NCBI GenBank assembly: GCA_023150535.1
Contig: JAKLKS010000012.1
Coordinates: 1-35,932 of the forward strand
Direction: 5' to 3'
Length of the DNA stretch: 35,932 nt
Origin: Planctomycetota bacterium
GTDB lineage: Bacteria; Planctomycetota; JAJSAM01; JAKLKS01
The notes under the pieces are model-generated. The model was not told the origin of the DNA. It made no database searches and saw only the letters and a list, made by a program, of their open reading frames with translations. The position numbers and the translations under genes are program-made. Shown piece after piece: positions 7,748-15,089 of this stretch. The first letter of the stretch is position 1; every line of letters begins with the position of its first letter.

Positions 7748-9142
7748 GCCGCCGACCTCCTCGGCGACCCGGCCCTCGCCGAGTGGAAGGACGGGCTCCC
7801 CGTCTCCTGGCAGGTGATGGAGGGTGCGGTCTCCGGCCCCGGGAAGTCCGGGACGGAATCGGAGATCGCCCGCGGGCCCGAGGGCGGGGTCCTCCTGCGG
7901 GGGGACGCGGGGACCGGGCGCTGGCGGCTCCTCCGCCGGCCCTTCGAGGCGAAGGGGGGGACCGTCTACCGCCTCTCCTTCGAGTTCCGGGCGGCGGGGC
8001 TGCGGCTCGAGGCGGGGCAGTTCGACAACTGCTGGGCGGGGCTCCAGCTCCCCGGCGGGGCGGGGAGCCCCGCCCTCTCCTTCACGACCCTCGGCGAGGG
8101 GGGGTGGCGGCCGGCGGAGGTGATCGCCCGCGCCGCCGCCGACGGGACCGGCGAGGTGCGCCTCTTCCTCAGCCGGACCGGGACGCTCGAGGTCCGCGGG
8201 CTCCGGCTCGAGCCGCTGGAGGCCGCCGATTCCTTCGACGTCCTCGTCCGCCACATGGGGCTCCACTACAGCCACTTCGCCTCCAAGGGGATCGACTGGG
8301 GGAAGGAGGCGGAGGCCCGGGCCGGGCCCGCCCGCGCGGCGAAGGACCCGGAGGCCTTCGTGAAGGAGGTCCTGCCCCTGCTCGCCCGCCTCGAGGACGT
8401 CCACGTGACGATCCGGGCTCCCGGGGGCCCCGTCCTCCCGACCCACATCCGCCGGATCTCTCCGAACATCGACGTCGCGTCCCTGAGGAAGCGGCTCTCC
8501 CCGGGGGTGACCCTCGGGAAGGCCGGCATCGCCGGCGTCGCGGGGAGGGACCTCGGCTACCTCCTGGTCGGCCTCCTCCCCGACCCCGCGGCCGCGGCCC
8601 CCCTGCAGGAGGCCCTGGAGGGGATGCTCGACCGCCGCGGGATCCTCCTCGATCTCCGGGCCTGCCCCGGGGGGAACGAGACCACCGCAGCCGCCCTCGC
8701 CCGGGCCTTCGTGAAGGAGCCGGTCCTCTACGCGCGGAGCCGGTACCGGGACGGCCCCGGCCCCGCCGACTTCGGCGCCGCCGTCGATCGGGTCCTGCGC
8801 CCGGGGGAGGGGCGGCGCTTCGAGGGGCCCGTGGTCGTCCTCGTCGGCCCCGCCTGCGTGAGCAGCGGCGAGGGGTTCGCGCAGATGATGGCGGCGATCC
8901 CGGGGGTGGTCCTCCTCGGGCAGCCCACCGCGGGCCAGAGCGGGAACCCCCGCCCCCTGGAACTCCCCAACGGGGTGGTGGTCGCCTTCTCCCGCTGGAT
9001 CTCCCTCCTCCCCGACGGGACGCCCCTCGAGGGGAAGGGGGTGCCGCCGGACGTCGTCCTGGAGCACGCCGGGGACGGGGACCCGACCTTCGAGAAGGGG
9101 CTGGAGGTCCTCGAGGGGATGGCGGCGGAGGCGGGGCGGTAG
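7688..9142 (+). CDS. S41-family (C-terminal-processing/tricorn-like) peptidase, exported
   Basis: A 484-aa predicted exported protein. The signal peptide 'MRGLRPVASLLICAGFS...' ends near 'TVVAA' and uses codons rare in this genome (ATT, TGT, AGT, ACT) because it lies in the inverted repeat. Residues about 30-180 look like a beta-sandwich (jelly-roll) domain. Residues 190-260 are helical, with 'EVLPLLARLEDVHVTI' typical of the S41 N-terminal lid. The catalytic domain has 'GILLDLRACPGGNETTAA' and 'VVVLVGPACVSSGEGFAQ', the nucleophile Ser being in VSSGE near residue 393. 'GVVLLGQPTAGQSGNP' and 'GKGVPPDVVLE' complete the fold. No PDZ domain is evident. The start overlaps the upstream stop (ATGA). 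Confidence 0.82.
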   Translation: MRGLRPVASLLICAGFSTVVAADLLGDPALAEWKDGLPVSWQVMEGAVSGPGKSGTESEIARGPEGGVLLRGDAGTGRWRLLRRPFEAKGGTVYRLSFEFRAAGLRLEAGQFDNCWAGLQLPGGAGSPALSFTTLGEGGWRPAEVIARAAADGTGEVRLFLSRTGTLEVRGLRLEPLEAADSFDVLVRHMGLHYSHFASKGIDWGKEAEARAGPARAAKDPEAFVKEVLPLLARLEDVHVTIRAPGGPVLPTHIRRISPNIDVASLRKRLSPGVTLGKAGIAGVAGRDLGYLLVGLLPDPAAAAPLQEALEGMLDRRGILLDLRACPGGNETTAAALARAFVKEPVLYARSRYRDGPGPADFGAAVDRVLRPGEGRRFEGPVVVLVGPACVSSGEGFAQMMAAIPGVVLLGQPTAGQSGNPRPLELPNGVVVAFSRWISLLPDGTPLEGKGVPPDVVLEHAGDGDPTFEKGLEVLEGMAAEAGR

Positions 9143-9178
9143 GAGCGGCTCCCCTCCCGCGGGCGCGGCGGAATAGAG

Positions 9179-9211
9179 GGCCCCGGGACGCCGCGCGGGC
9201 GCCCCGGGGCC
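9179..9211. terminator. Candidate bidirectional terminator hairpin between convergent genes
   Basis: GGCCCCGGG at 9179-9187 pairs with CCCGGGGCC at 9203-9211 around a 15-base loop. It sits in the 92-base gap between the S41 peptidase stop and the convergent selenoprotein stop, where a shared terminator is expected. There is no T-run on either side, so factor-independent action is uncertain. Confidence 0.45.
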
Positions 9212-9234
9212 GGGGTCCGGAACGGTGCGGGCGG

Positions 9235-10203
9235 CTACTCGCCCTTGAGCTTCTTCAGCCTCTCGTCCTGCTTCTGGAAGAAGCCCGCGGCCTGGGGGTT
9301 GTCGCCGAACTTCCCGCGGACGACGCCGAGGGCCTTCTCGAAGAGCGCGACGTCCTTCGTGGCCTCGGCGTGGTCGAGCATGAGGATGTAGTAGGGCTGG
9401 AAGGACCGGCCGTCGGGGTCGGGCTCGGCCCCCGCCTTCCACATCTCCGCGAAGGCCTTGCCCGCGGCCTGCTTCTCCTCGGGGGTGCCCTTCCGGATGC
9501 CCTCGAGGACCGCGCCGATCTCCTTGTCGAGGAGGGCGCCGGCGACCCGCTTCCTCTGGTCGTCGGAGAGGTCCTTCATCTTCGCCGCGGCCTCGCGGGC
9601 CCCGGCGAGGTCGAGGTTGCCGACCTCGACGTCGAAGAGGAACAGCTCCAGCGCCTCGGCGGCGGGGAGGTCGGCCTTCGCCTTCTTCGCCGCGTACTCG
9701 GCGCCCTTCTTCATCATCTCCGTGAAGCCGGCGACGTCGCGGCCGCCCTCGAGGGTCGCCGTGACCCGCCCCTCGGCATCCAGCGCCACGATGTAGGGGA
9801 AGCCGCCCCCGCCCTTCCTGCCGAGGAGGTCGTCGTCCTTCTTCCCCTCGATCCGGGTCGTGATGTGGCAGAGGAGCACGACGTCCTTCGCCCAGGCCTT
9901 GAACTCGTCGGTGGAGAGCACACGGCTCTCCAGAGCCTTGCAGGGCGGTCAGGGACTGTAGGAGCGGGAGAAGTAGGCGAAGATCCCCTTCCCCGTCTCC
10001 TTCGACTTCGCGCGGGCGGCGTCGTAGTCGTCGGTCCAGCCGCCGTCCTTGAACCAGGGTTCGGCGAGCTTCTCCTCGTACTTCACCTGCAGCGGGTCCT
10101 TCGCGGGCGCCCCGGCGGGGGCGGCCTCCTGCGCGAGGGCGGGCGCCGCCAGGGCCGCGGCGAGGAAGCCGGCGGCGGCGGCGGACAGGAACGTACCCTT
10201 CAT
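9235..10203 (-). CDS. Exported thioredoxin-fold selenoprotein with U-P-P-C redox motif (in-frame UGA read through)
   Basis: Read as one frame this is a 322-residue protein: signal peptide (cleavage near 'ALA-QEAAP'), a segment with 'EPWFKDGGWTDDYDAARA', 'GKGIFAYFSRSYSP', then TGA (9949-9951), then P-P-C-K-A-L-E-S and 'VLSTDEFKAWAKDVVLLCHI'. The TGA stands where a thioredoxin-fold protein has its first redox Cys, giving Sec85-P-P-Cys88. The fold continues with a cis-Pro candidate ('GGGGFPYIVALD') and about 130 helical, Lys-rich residues. The frame is open for 237 codons after the TGA, and codon use does not change. TGA is an ordinary stop in neighbouring genes, and hairpins follow within 40 bases. 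A nonsense mutation or a Cys-to-stop sequencing error is the alternative. Confidence 0.85.
9912..9937 (-). promoter_or_regulatory. Candidate bacterial SECIS hairpin region downstream of the UGA
   Basis: Two overlapping, mutually exclusive hairpins follow the UGA. Hairpin A (9924-9937) has a 5-bp GGCTC/GAGCC stem with loop UGGA; its loop is 17-20 bases past the UGA and has G at its second position. Hairpin B (9912-9932) has a 7-bp UGGAGAG/CUCUCCA stem with loop CCGUGUG, 24-30 bases past the UGA. Bacterial SECIS elements are known to lie immediately 3' of the UGA with an apical loop about 16-37 bases away and a G near the loop start, so A fits the rule best. Confidence 0.6.
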
Positions 10204-10365
10204 GGATCCTCCTAGTTCGGGGCCGGGCCCAACCTAACCGACTCCCCATGGGCGGGTTGCGGCGGAATCACCCGGGCCCTCCCGGGGGCCATTCGTCGCA
10301 TCTATGGCGATCATCCGCGCCGCCGGGGGGAGCGCCGCTTCCCCCGGACCCTCCATGCCCCTAGG

Positions 10366-11736
10366 ATGGTCACCCCGCCCCCCCCCTGCCCGCCCCCCCC
10401 TGGAGGCCCCCGCATCCTCGAACTCCTCGTCATCCTGGCCCTGGTGCTCGTGAACGGGCTCCTCGCGGGGGCGGAGATCGCCATCGTCTCCGTCCGGACC
10501 ACCCGCATCACCGAGCTGGCGCGCTCCGGCAGCGCCGCCGCCCGGGCCGCCCTCCTCCTCCGATCCGACCTGGAGACCTTCCTCGCCACCGTCCAGGTCG
10601 GGATCACCGTGGTCGGCGCCGCCGCGGGGGCCTTCGGGGGCGCGGCCTTCGCCGGGGACCTGGAGCCCCTCCTCGCCGCCGTCCCGCTCCTCGCCCCCTT
10701 CGCCCGGGAGATCGCCTTCGCCCTCGTGGTCGTCCTCCTCGCCTACCTCTCCGTGGTCCTGGGGGAGCTCGTGCCGAAGTCCCTGGCGCTGCGCTCCTCG
10801 GAGCGGTTCGCGCTCCTCGCCGCCCGCCCCCTGCTCCTCCTCTCCCGCGCCGCCCGCCCCGTGGTCTGGTTCCTGTCCGCGAGCTCCAACGCCGTCCTGC
10901 GGGTCTTCGGCGACCGGACGACCTTCACGGAGTCGCGGCTCTCCCTCGAGGAGCTGCGCCACCTCGTCCGGGAGGCCTCCGGGGAGGGGGGCATCGGGGA
11001 GAGGACGGGGGAGATCCTCTCCCGGACCCTGGAGTTCGCGGAGCTGACGGCGGAGGACGTGATGGTCCCCGCGAGCCACCTCGACACCGTCCCGGGGGAC
11101 GCCACGGTCGCGGAGGTCCGGAGGCGCTTCCTCGAATCGGGCCGGGACCGGCTGCCCGTCTCCGACCCCGCCGCCGACGGCCTCCTCGGCTGCGTCTCCT
11201 GGCGCGACCTGGAGTCCGCCTCCTCCACCGATCCCGGCCGCCCGATCGCGGGCCTCGTCCGCCCCGCCCCCTTCGTCCCCGAGGTGATGGCCGCCGTGGA
11301 GGTCCTGCGCACGATGCAGGCGAAGCGGTCCCCCGCGGCCGCCGTCGTGGACGAGCACGGGGGGGTCGTGGGGGTGGTCTTCCTGCAGGACCTCCTCGAG
11401 GAGATCGTCGGGGAGACCCTCGGGGAGCGGGAAGGGGCGCAGCCCTCCCGGATCCGGGTCCAGGCCGACGGCACGGCCCTCGTCGACGGGATCCTCTCCC
11501 TGCGGGCGGCGAACCGGGCCCTCGGCACCGCGCTGGAGGGGGAGGGGCGGGTCCGGACGGTGGGGGGGCTCTGCTCCGTCCTCGCCGGGGGGCGGATCCC
11601 CGCGGTCGGGGAGGAGCTGCGGGCCGCCGACGGGACCGGGCTCGTCCCCGTGGAGGTCTCCGCGCGGAGGGTGCGGGTGGTCCGGCTGGTCCCGTTCCCC
11701 CGGGGGGGGCCGGCCCCGGAGGACTCCGCGCCCTGA
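10366..11736 (+). CDS. CNNM/CorC-type transporter (DUF21 + CBS pair + CorC_HlyC domain)
   Basis: A 456-aa 'hemolysin-like' membrane protein. The DUF21/CNNM region (about 17-190) starts with 'ILELLVILALVLVNGLLAGAEIAIVS' split over a helix and includes 'VQVGITVVGAAAGAFGG' and 'LAYLSVVLGELVPKSLAL'. Two CBS domains follow (about 215-345), with 'LTAEDVMVP' and 'AAAVVDEHGGVVGVVFLQD' and 'LLEEIVGE'. A C-terminal CorC_HlyC domain (about 360-445) holds 'DGTALVDGILSL'. Relatives act in Mg2+ or Co2+ transport. The ATG at 10366 overlaps a TAGGAT -10-like hexamer (10362-10367), and the first 16 residues are Pro-rich and unusual. An ATC codon at 10414, seven bases after a GGAGG, is an alternative start matching family N-termini. 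Confidence 0.9.
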   Translation: MVTPPPPCPPPPGGPRILELLVILALVLVNGLLAGAEIAIVSVRTTRITELARSGSAAARAALLLRSDLETFLATVQVGITVVGAAAGAFGGAAFAGDLEPLLAAVPLLAPFAREIAFALVVVLLAYLSVVLGELVPKSLALRSSERFALLAARPLLLLSRAARPVVWFLSASSNAVLRVFGDRTTFTESRLSLEELRHLVREASGEGGIGERTGEILSRTLEFAELTAEDVMVPASHLDTVPGDATVAEVRRRFLESGRDRLPVSDPAADGLLGCVSWRDLESASSTDPGRPIAGLVRPAPFVPEVMAAVEVLRTMQAKRSPAAAVVDEHGGVVGVVFLQDLLEEIVGETLGEREGAQPSRIRVQADGTALVDGILSLRAANRALGTALEGEGRVRTVGGLCSVLAGGRIPAVGEELRAADGTGLVPVEVSARRVRVVRLVPFPRGGPAPEDSAP

Positions 11737-11738
11737 CC

Positions 11739-12290
11739 TCAGCCCGCCAGCCGGTCCCGCAGGCGCTCCAGGGCGGGAAAGGCGGCGAGGAGCGCGGGGG
11801 GCTCGAGGCGCACGGGGGGCGGGAGGCGGAAGACCCGGTTCCGGCAGGCGGCCAGCAGCACGAGGGCGCCCCGGTCGGCGGCGTCGAGCGAGACCCCGGC
11901 GGCGGCGCGGGCCGTGGCCCGGGAGCGGGCGCAGGAGAAGCGCCGGTCCTCCCAGCCGGAGTGGAGCGCGGGGGAGGCGCAGGGGAGGTCGTCGGCGGAG
12001 AGCAGGTCCACGACCTCGGCGAAGGTGAGGACGGGGGGTGCGTGGCAGGCGTCGCGGTCGGGGAGGACGGCGGGGTCGGGGGATTCCAGGCGCATCCCGA
12101 TGGTGGCGGGGAACTTCGCCGCCACGGGGCGCAGGCGGTGGGTGGCGAGGACCTCCACGGCGCGCAGCCCGAGGTCGAGGGCGGAGAGGAGGGAGCCGAG
12201 GTCCTCCCGCTTCCGCGCGGCGAGGGCCTCCTCCCAGAGGCGGCGGGCCTCCTCGAGGGGTTCCAGCGTGACGGACGCGGGCAGGGCCAT
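11739..12290 (-). CDS. Hypothetical protein
   Basis: An unrecognised 183-aa soluble protein. The ATG at 12288-12290 follows AGGAGG-CCCC, a strong ribosome binding site, so longer in-frame versions are rejected. Residues 8-60 look like two helices rich in Leu, Ala, Glu and Arg; the centre has 'FPATIGMRLESPDP', 'DACHAPPVLTFAEVVDLL' and 'CASPALHSGWEDRRFSC'. A Leu/Pro-rich tail follows. No signal peptide or membrane segment is visible. Its stop is two bases from the stop of the CNNM gene (convergent), and its start is divergent from the repeat lipoprotein. I assign no function. Confidence 0.7.
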   Translation of the reverse strand: MALPASVTLEPLEEARRLWEEALAARKREDLGSLLSALDLGLRAVEVLATHRLRPVAAKFPATIGMRLESPDPAVLPDRDACHAPPVLTFAEVVDLLSADDLPCASPALHSGWEDRRFSCARSRATARAAAGVSLDAADRGALVLLAACRNRVFRLPPPVRLEPPALLAAFPALERLRDRLAG

Positions 12291-12362
12291 GGGGCCTCCT
12301 TTCGGCCTCCCCGATCCTAGGGGGGCCGCGGGGGAGGATCCGTGACCTGCGTGACCGGCGGA

Positions 12363-12391
12363 GTGACCGGGGGAGGCCCTCCCCGTAGACT
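12363..12391 (+). promoter_or_regulatory. Candidate sigma70-type promoter for the repeat lipoprotein
   Basis: GTGACC (12363-12368) and TAGACT (12386-12391) are 17 bases apart and 17 bases before the ATG at 12409. The -35 keeps the TGAC core. The predicted transcript would have a leader of about ten bases that still contains the GGGAGG ribosome binding site at 12398-12403. Confidence 0.45.
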
Positions 12392-12408
12392 CCGCGCGGG
12401 AGGTGCCC

Positions 12409-14595
12409 ATGCGGAAGGCGGCGGCGCTGTCGATCGTCCTGGCGGGATGCGCGGCGACGGGGCCGGAGCGGGCCGGGACGGAAACCCCGGCGGCGATCCC
12501 CGCGCCCGCGGAGCGGGCCTCGCTGGAGATCCCCGCGGACCTCCTCGAGGAGGCGCGGGCCGCCCTCGGGCGGCCGGGGCGGCCCCTCGGATACACCTTC
12601 GAGGAGATGGCGAACTACTCCGGGCGGAAGCACCTCCTGCGCACCGTCGAGACCCTCTTCCGCGACGCGGCGACGCTGCCGCGCTTCTCCGGCGCGCTGG
12701 CGGAATCCCTCGTGAAGAACGCGTCGAAGCCGGAGGAGGTCGTGCGCATCGCCTTCGGGCTCACGGACGCCGTGGCGGGGCGGATGCTGCCGCTTCCGGA
12801 CTTGGAGGATGGCTGGGGGGTTCAGGGCGTCCCCGCGGAGGCGAGCCCCGAGGAGGTGCTGCATCTCCTCCAGGAAGGGAGGGTCATCTACCTTCCCGCC
12901 TCGGGCACGGCCGGGGTCCCGCCCCTGGATGAGGGGGACCTCGCTTCCTTCCGCCTCCTCCCGCCGGAGGCACAGCGGCTCGCGGTGCGTCTCCTCCTGG
13001 CCGGGAGGGATGGTGACCTCTGGCTGCAGGACGCCTTCCTCCGCACGGAGACCCACCATCGGGGCATCCTGGAGCCGTTCCCCGGCACCCTCGGTCCCTC
13101 CCTGCTGGACTCCGCCTCGGCTCCGCTCCGGGACGAGCGGATGGGGCAGTCGGCGACGACGAACACCCACGCCTTCCAGTGCCTGGAACTGCTCGATCGG
13201 GAGGCCCTCGCCTTCGGCTCCGTCCTCCTCGTCGCCCGGGTCCGCCAGGCGCTCGAGGAGTACGCGGCGGCGGAGAAGCACCACGTACCGGGCTCCTTCA
13301 AGGGGGTGACCCTCGACGTCGGTGGCGGCGGCCTCGTGGTGCACGGACCGGGAGACGACGTCATCGGGGAAGGCGCCGGCATCGTCCTGGACCTGGGCGG
13401 TGCCGACCGCTGGGTCGGGAGCCACGGAGCGACGGGAGCCTCCCCGCGGAGGGTCTCCCTGGCCATCGACCTCGCCGGCGACGACTCCTGGGACGGGGGG
13501 GAGGAGCCGGGGTCGCTCGCCTGCGGGCTCTTCGGGGTCGGGATCGCCATGGACCTCTCCGGGAACGACTCCTGGCGCTGCTCCGAGTCCGGGCTCGGCG
13601 CCGCCTGGTTCGGGACGGGGCTCCTCGTGGACTTCGCGGGGAACGACTCCTACGAGACCGCCACGAACCGGGGCCAGGGGTTCGCCTTCGCCGGCGTCGG
13701 CGCCCTCGTCGACCTCGCGGGGGACGACCGGTACGTCATCGGCCACGACGGCCAGGGGTACGGCGGGACGCTCGGCTGCGGGCTCCTCCTGGATGTATCA
13801 GGGAATGATACATACCTCGCCCGCGACGACGGGAACGTGAGCGAGATGTACCTCGGCCGCTCCGTCTCCATGGCCCAGGGGGTCGGGCAGGGCCGCCGCG
13901 CCGACCTCGGCGACGGCCGGAGCCTCGCCGGCGGCTTCGGCGTCCTCGTGGACGGCGCCGGGGACGACTCCTACCGCGCCGAGTGCTGGGCCCACGGGGC
14001 CGGGTACTGGTGGGCGGTCGGCATCCTCGAGGACCTCGGCGGGAACGACGTCTACCGCGACGGGAAGTACTCCCTGGGCGCCGCCGCCCACTTCGCCCTC
14101 GGCGTCTGCGTGGACGCCTCCGGGGACGACGCCTACAACGCCGGCAACGACGAGGCGGTCAACCAGTACCAGGGCCACGGGCGGGACGGCTCCCTCGGCG
14201 TCTTCGTGGACGGGGCGGGGGACGACCGCTACCTCCTGCGGGCCCACTGCGCCGGGTCCGGGGACCTCGGCTCCTTCGGCCTCTTCTGGGACCGCTGCGG
14301 GGACGACCTCTACGAGGTGGCCGCGGTGCGCCAGGGGGAGGGGAGCGGCTGGCCAGACACGCCGCCTCTCGGAAGCGCCACCGTCTCCGAGACCATGCGC
14401 TCCTGGCGGGACGACCTGGACGCCTGCGGCCTCTTCCTCGACACCGGCGGGAGGGACGCCTACGAGGGGGAGCCCGGGCCCTGGGGGGACGGGAGGGAGT
14501 GGCGGACGATCCGCGGGCCGCGGTCGAAGGGGTGGGGGAGGGACGTCGAGCGGTTCGCCCCGCCGGTGCGCCCGGCCCCGGGAGGGGCGGAGTAG
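12409..14595 (+). CDS. Lipoprotein with ~12 acidic 'D-x-x-G-[DN]-D-x-[YW]' repeats (solenoid-like surface protein)
   Basis: A 728-aa predicted lipoprotein with lipobox 'IVLAGC' (Cys near residue 14). Start ATG 12409 was chosen because GGGAGG ends five bases before it. Residues about 25-300 form a mixed, mostly helical domain. Residues about 326-690 carry twelve copies of a unit ending in hydrophobic-D-x-x-G-[DN]-D-x-[YW], spaced about 25-45 residues: LDLGGADRW, IDLAGDDSW, MDLSGNDSW, VDFAGNDSY, VDLAGDDRY, LDVSGNDTY, VDGAGDDSY, EDLGGNDVY, VDASGDDAY, VDGAGDDRY, WDRCGDDLY, LDTGGRDAY. Gly-rich linkers between units suggest stacked beta turns, perhaps binding Ca2+ as RTX repeats do. I know no named family; the function is unknown. 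Confidence 0.8.
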   Translation: MRKAAALSIVLAGCAATGPERAGTETPAAIPAPAERASLEIPADLLEEARAALGRPGRPLGYTFEEMANYSGRKHLLRTVETLFRDAATLPRFSGALAESLVKNASKPEEVVRIAFGLTDAVAGRMLPLPDLEDGWGVQGVPAEASPEEVLHLLQEGRVIYLPASGTAGVPPLDEGDLASFRLLPPEAQRLAVRLLLAGRDGDLWLQDAFLRTETHHRGILEPFPGTLGPSLLDSASAPLRDERMGQSATTNTHAFQCLELLDREALAFGSVLLVARVRQALEEYAAAEKHHVPGSFKGVTLDVGGGGLVVHGPGDDVIGEGAGIVLDLGGADRWVGSHGATGASPRRVSLAIDLAGDDSWDGGEEPGSLACGLFGVGIAMDLSGNDSWRCSESGLGAAWFGTGLLVDFAGNDSYETATNRGQGFAFAGVGALVDLAGDDRYVIGHDGQGYGGTLGCGLLLDVSGNDTYLARDDGNVSEMYLGRSVSMAQGVGQGRRADLGDGRSLAGGFGVLVDGAGDDSYRAECWAHGAGYWWAVGILEDLGGNDVYRDGKYSLGAAAHFALGVCVDASGDDAYNAGNDEAVNQYQGHGRDGSLGVFVDGAGDDRYLLRAHCAGSGDLGSFGLFWDRCGDDLYEVAAVRQGEGSGWPDTPPLGSATVSETMRSWRDDLDACGLFLDTGGRDAYEGEPGPWGDGREWRTIRGPRSKGWGRDVERFAPPVRPAPGGAE

Positions 14596-14608
14596 CGGCG
14601 GCGGCCCC

Positions 14609-14998
14609 TCAGGCGCCCGGGCGGGGCCGGGCGTTCGAGGCGACCTTCTGCTGGGCCATCACGATGCAGCGGAAGATCTCCACCGTGTCCGGGGGGACCG
14701 CGATGGAGGCGGCCACCTGGGGGATCTCGCGGGAGAGCGTCCCCTCGATCCGGTCCCGCGCGAGGAGGATGGCCGGCGCCCCGAGGCCCCCCTCGCGGAG
14801 CTGCTTCATGAGCTCCAGCCCGTCCCCCTGCGTCTCCAGCCGGTCGGAGATGACCAGGAGGTCGTAGGGGTTCTCCTTGGCCAGCTCCAGGGCCCAGGCG
14901 TCCTCGGCCGTGTCCACGGTGGTGCCCTCGAACTGCTGGAGGGCGACCTTGACGCGGTCGCGCACGTTGTGGTCCTTCTCGACGAGGAGCACTCTCAT
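14609..14998 (-). CDS. Single-domain, partly degenerate response-regulator receiver protein
   Basis: A 129-aa CheY-like receiver domain with no output domain. It begins 'MRVLLVEKDHNVRD'. 'YDLLVISDRLETQGDGLEL' aligns with the CheY segment around the phosphorylated Asp, making D52 the phosphoacceptor candidate with the right spacing to the following D-G. Other conserved positions are changed: the second acidic residue is Lys8, the Thr/Ser switch region reads 'AILLARD', and the Lys of the K-P motif is replaced ('SIAVPPDTV'). Phosphorylation may therefore be weak or absent. It is divergent from the RNase HII-like gene, and no histidine kinase is nearby. Confidence 0.75.
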   Translation of the reverse strand: MRVLLVEKDHNVRDRVKVALQQFEGTTVDTAEDAWALELAKENPYDLLVISDRLETQGDGLELMKQLREGGLGAPAILLARDRIEGTLSREIPQVAASIAVPPDTVEIFRCIVMAQQKVASNARPRPGA

Positions 14999-15089
14999 GG
15001 GGGGGCGATCCTAGCGCGGCCCCGGGGGCCGCCCCGGCGACAATCCCGCGCGCCCCGCGGTGCGGCGGGACGGGGAGGGGAGGCGGCGC

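Noticed and set aside
9949-9951. Stop codon ending a short 84-aa gene, with a separate 228-aa gene downstream
   Set aside because: Both parts are in the same frame, together make one thioredoxin fold, and the downstream part has no ribosome binding site and lacks the redox motif. The TGA falls exactly on the redox position.
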